Shown: piece by piece, positions 8,580-11,613 of the stretch
Layout of the letters: each line of letters opens with the position of its first letter
Position numbering within the stretch: the first letter of the stretch is position 1
Assembly (NCBI RefSeq): GCF_000003605.2
Contig: NW_003120424.1
Location: 240,884 to 252,496 of the forward strand
Reading direction: 5' to 3'
Length of the DNA stretch: 11,613 nt
DNA from: Saccoglossus kowalevskii
Taxonomy: Eukaryota > Hemichordata > Enteropneusta > Harrimaniidae
Program-made: the position numbers and the translations under genes
The notes under the pieces: generated by a model
Databases searched by the model: none
What the model saw: only the letters and a program-made list of their open reading frames with translations
Told to the model about the DNA's origin: nothing

Positions 8580-10360
8580 GAATGGTCATTTTGTGTGCAA
8601 GTGATGCATGAGATAATCAGCTATGCTGTATGCAAATGGTGCATGAGATGAACGACCAACCTGTATGCAAATGACGCATGAGATGATCGACCAACCTGTA
8701 TGCAAATGATGCATGTGGTGGAGTGGAATCCTGTATGCAAATTATGCATGAGGTGATAAGCCATCCTGTATGCAAATGATGCATGAGATGAACAACCATC
8801 CTGTATGCAAATGATGCATGAGATGAACAACCATTCTGTATGCAAATGATGCATGAGATGAACGACCATCCTGTATGCAAGTGATGCATGAGATGAATGA
8901 CCATTCTGTATGCAAATGATGCATGAGATGAACGGCCATCCTGTACGCAAATGATGCATGAGATGAACGACCATCCTGTATGCAAATGATGCATGAGATG
9001 AATGACCATTCTGTATGCAAATGATGCATGAGATGAACGACCATCCTGTATGCAAATGATGCATGAGATGAATGACCATTCTGTATGCAAATGATGCATG
9101 AGATGAACAACCATTCTGTATGCAAATGATGCACGAGATAAACGACCATCCTGTATGCAAATGATGCATGAGATAACGGCCATTCTGTATACAAATGATG
9201 CATGCGATGAACGACCATTCTGTATGCAAATGATGCATGAGATGAACAACCATTCTGTATGCAAATGATGCATGAGATGAACGACCATCCTGTATGCAAA
9301 TGATGCATGAGATGAATGACCATTCTGTATGCAAATGATGCATGAGATGAACAACCATTCTGTATGCAAATGATGCATGAGATGAACGACCATCCTGTAC
9401 GCAAATGGTGCATGAGATAAACGACCATCCAAAAGGCAAATGATGCATGAGATGAACAACCATCCTGTATGCAAATGATGCATGAGATGAATGACCATTC
9501 TGTATGCGAATGGTGCATGATACAAACGACCATCCTGTACGCAAATGGTGCATGAGATGAACGACCATCCTGTATGCAAATGATGCATGAGATGAACGAC
9601 CAACCTGTATGCAAATGATGCATAAGATGAACGGCCATTCTGCACGCAAATGATGCATGAGATGAACGACCAACCTGTATGCAAATGATGCATGAGATGA
9701 ACGACCAACCTGTATGCAAATGATGCATAAGATGAACGGCCATTCTGCACGCAAATGATGCATGAGATGAACGACCAACCTGTATGCAAATGGTGCATAA
9801 GATGAACGACCATTCTGTACGCAAATGATGCATGAGATGAACGACCATCCTGTATGCAAATGATGCATAAGAGGAACGGCCATCCTGTACGCAAATGGTG
9901 CATGAGATGAACGATCATCCTGTATGCAAATGATGCATGATACAAACGACCATCCTGTACGCAAATGGTGCATGAGATGAACGACCATCCTGTATACAAA
10001 TGGTGCATGAGATGAACGACCATCCTGTACGCAAATGGTGCATGAGATGAACGACCATCCTGTATGCAAATGATGCATGAGATGAACGACCATCCTGTAT
10101 GCAAATGATACATAAGATGAACGGCCATCCTGTACGCAAATGGTGCATGAGATGAACGACCATCCTGTACGCAAATGGTGCATGAGATGAACGACCATCC
10201 TGTATGCAAATGATGCATGAGGTGATAAGCCATCCTGTATGCAAATGATGCATGAGATGAACGACCATCCTGTATGCAAATGATGCATGAGATGAACGAC
10301 CATTCTGTATGCAAATGATGTATGAGATGAACGACCAACCTGTATGCAAATGATGCATGT

Positions 10361-11100
10361 GATGGAGTGGAATCCTGTATGCAAATTATGCATGAGGTGA
10401 TAAGCCATCCTGTACGCAAATGATGCATGAGATGAACAACCATCCTGTATGCAAATGATGCATGAGACGAACGACCATTCTGAATGCAAATGACGCATGA
10501 GATGAACGACCATTCTGTATGCAAATGATGCATGAGATGAACGACCATCCTGTACGCAAATGGTGCATGAGATGAACGACCAACCTCTGTGCAAATGATG
10601 CATGTGGTGGAGTGAAATCCTGTATGCAAATTATGCATGAGGTGATAAGCCATCCTGTATGCAAATGATACGTGAGATGAACGACCATCCTGTATGCAAA
10701 TGATGCATGATATGAACGACCAACCTGTATGCAAATGATGCATGAGATGAACGACCATTCTGTATGCAAATGATGCATGAGATGAATGACCATCCTGTAT
10801 GCGAATGATGAATGAGATGAACGACCAACCTGTATGCAAATGATGCATGTGATGGAGTGGAATCCTGTATGCAAATTATGCATGAGGTGATAAGCCATCC
10901 TGTATGCAAATGATGGATGAGATGAACGACCATCCTGTATGCAAATGATGCATGCGATGAACGACCATTCTGTATGCAAATGATGCATGAGATGAACGAC
11001 CATTCTGTATGCAAATGGTGCATGAGATGAATGACCATTCTGTATGCAAATGATGCACGAGATGAATGACCATCCTGTATGCAAATGATGCATGAGATGA
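10361..11100. repeat. 245-bp higher-order repeat (7 x 35 bp) inside the satellite
   Basis: A distinctive variant pair, GRTGGAGTG then AATCCTG with CAAATTATGCATGAGGTGATAAG in the next unit, starts at 10361, 10606 and 10851. That is exactly 245 bases apart each time. The same pair occurs at 8717, 1,644 bases before the first, which is 47 units minus the single-base deletion near 9172. Unequal exchange in seven-unit steps would explain this. The exact end of the third copy is approximate. Confidence 0.85.
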
Positions 11101-11425
11101 ATGACCATCCTGTATGCAAATGATGAATGACCATCCTGTATGCAAATGATGCATGAGATGAACGACCATCCTGTATGCAAATGATGAATGACCATCCTGT
11201 ATGCAAATGATGCATGAGATGAACAACCATCCTGTATGAAAATGATGCATGAGATGAATGACCATCCTGTATGCAAATGATGAATGACCATCCTGTATGC
11301 AAATGATGCATGAGATGAACGACCATCCTGTATGCAAATGATGCATGATACAAACGACCATCCTGTACGCAAATGGTGCATGAGATGAACGACCATCCTG
11401 TATGCAAATGATGCATGAGATGAAC

Positions 11426-11613
11426 GACCAACCTGTATGCAAATGATGCATAAGATGAACGGCCATTCTGCACGCAAATGATGCATGAGATGAACGACCA
11501 ACCTGTATGCAAATGATGCATAAGATGAACGGCCATTCTGCACGCAAATGATGCATGAGATGAACGACCAACCTGTATGCAAATGATGCATAAGATGAAC
11601 GACCATTCTGTAC
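11426..11613. repeat. 70-bp dimer subarray at the right edge of the satellite
   Basis: Two alternating unit types, one with CAACCTGTATGC and CATAAGATGAACGG and the next with CATTCTGCACGC, repeat as a 70-bp dimer (about 2.7 copies) to the window end. The same dimer occurs at about 9602-9775, some 1.8 kb away. Two separated blocks with the same rare variants indicate a segmental duplication within the array. Confidence 0.75.

Larger units (their letters stand above)
8580..11613. repeat. 35-bp satellite array, about 87 units, continues past the window
   Basis: Tandem units of 35 bases, with core words CTGTATGCAAATG, ATGCATGAGATGAA and CGACCATC, run from a degenerate first unit at 8580 to the window end. 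Most units contain the POU octamer ATGCAAAT followed by ATGCAT; units reading TACGCAAATG lose the octamer. The unit length is very strict. The exceptions are one 34-bp unit (near 9172) and three 26-bp units near 11121, 11182 and 11279, which lack nine bases between GATG direct repeats. Higher-order structure is present (see the two entries below). By position it should lie in the TRPC intron upstream of exon A, but this is inferred because the next exon is off-window. Confidence 0.97.

Noticed and set aside
8617-10848. 743-codon and other long minus-strand reading frames as repeat-protein genes
   Set aside because: All three frames are open because the 35-bp unit has no stop on that strand. 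Variation follows DNA-level CpG decay rather than codon constraint.
8580-11613. CRISPR-like array of 35-bp direct repeats
   Set aside because: Units are contiguous with no spacers, and the setting is a eukaryotic intron-bearing gene.

Overview
This is nuclear DNA from an animal, most likely a marine invertebrate. It is AT-rich, its only convincing gene is split by GT-AG introns, and it carries several tandem minisatellites and a short inverted-repeat transposon. The gene's protein type, a classical TRP (TRPC) channel with a long acidic tail, fits a bilaterian. A mollusc is a reasonable guess, but the sequence does not prove it.

The coding content is the 3' part of one minus-strand gene. Four exons (7757-7930, 6283-6324, 6034-6164, 3909-4713) join with matching phases (0, 0, 2) into the last 383 residues of a TRPC-family cation channel. 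In order they encode the TRP box with the proline-rich motif after it, a basic linker leading to the helix that binds calmodulin and IP3 receptor in relatives, the conserved entry to the C-terminal coiled coil, and a long acidic tail ending in a possible PDZ ligand. The pore, transmembrane and ankyrin exons are not visible and must lie beyond 11613.

Layout. 1-2869 holds no convincing gene: AT-rich DNA with an isolated minus-strand AATAAA near the left edge, a 16-bp perfect palindrome and a GGCGCC-centred hairpin. 2870-3069 is a 45-bp array (4.4 copies). 3288-3726 is a 109-bp array (4 copies). 3909-7930 is the TRPC gene end; its intron 6325-7756 contains a 43-bp array (about 16.5 copies) and a 299-bp MITE flanked by TTAA. 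7931-8579 is unremarkable sequence, presumably the next intron. 8580-11613 is a 35-bp array of about 87 units that runs off the window.

The 35-bp array is the most striking object. Most units carry a perfect octamer site for POU proteins (ATGCAAAT), it shows nested higher-order repeats, and its commonest sequence variants are what loss of methylated CpG would leave. On the minus strand it has no stop codons for long stretches in all three frames, which creates impressive but probably meaningless reading frames. I found no prokaryotic genes, CRISPR array, tRNA or rRNA.
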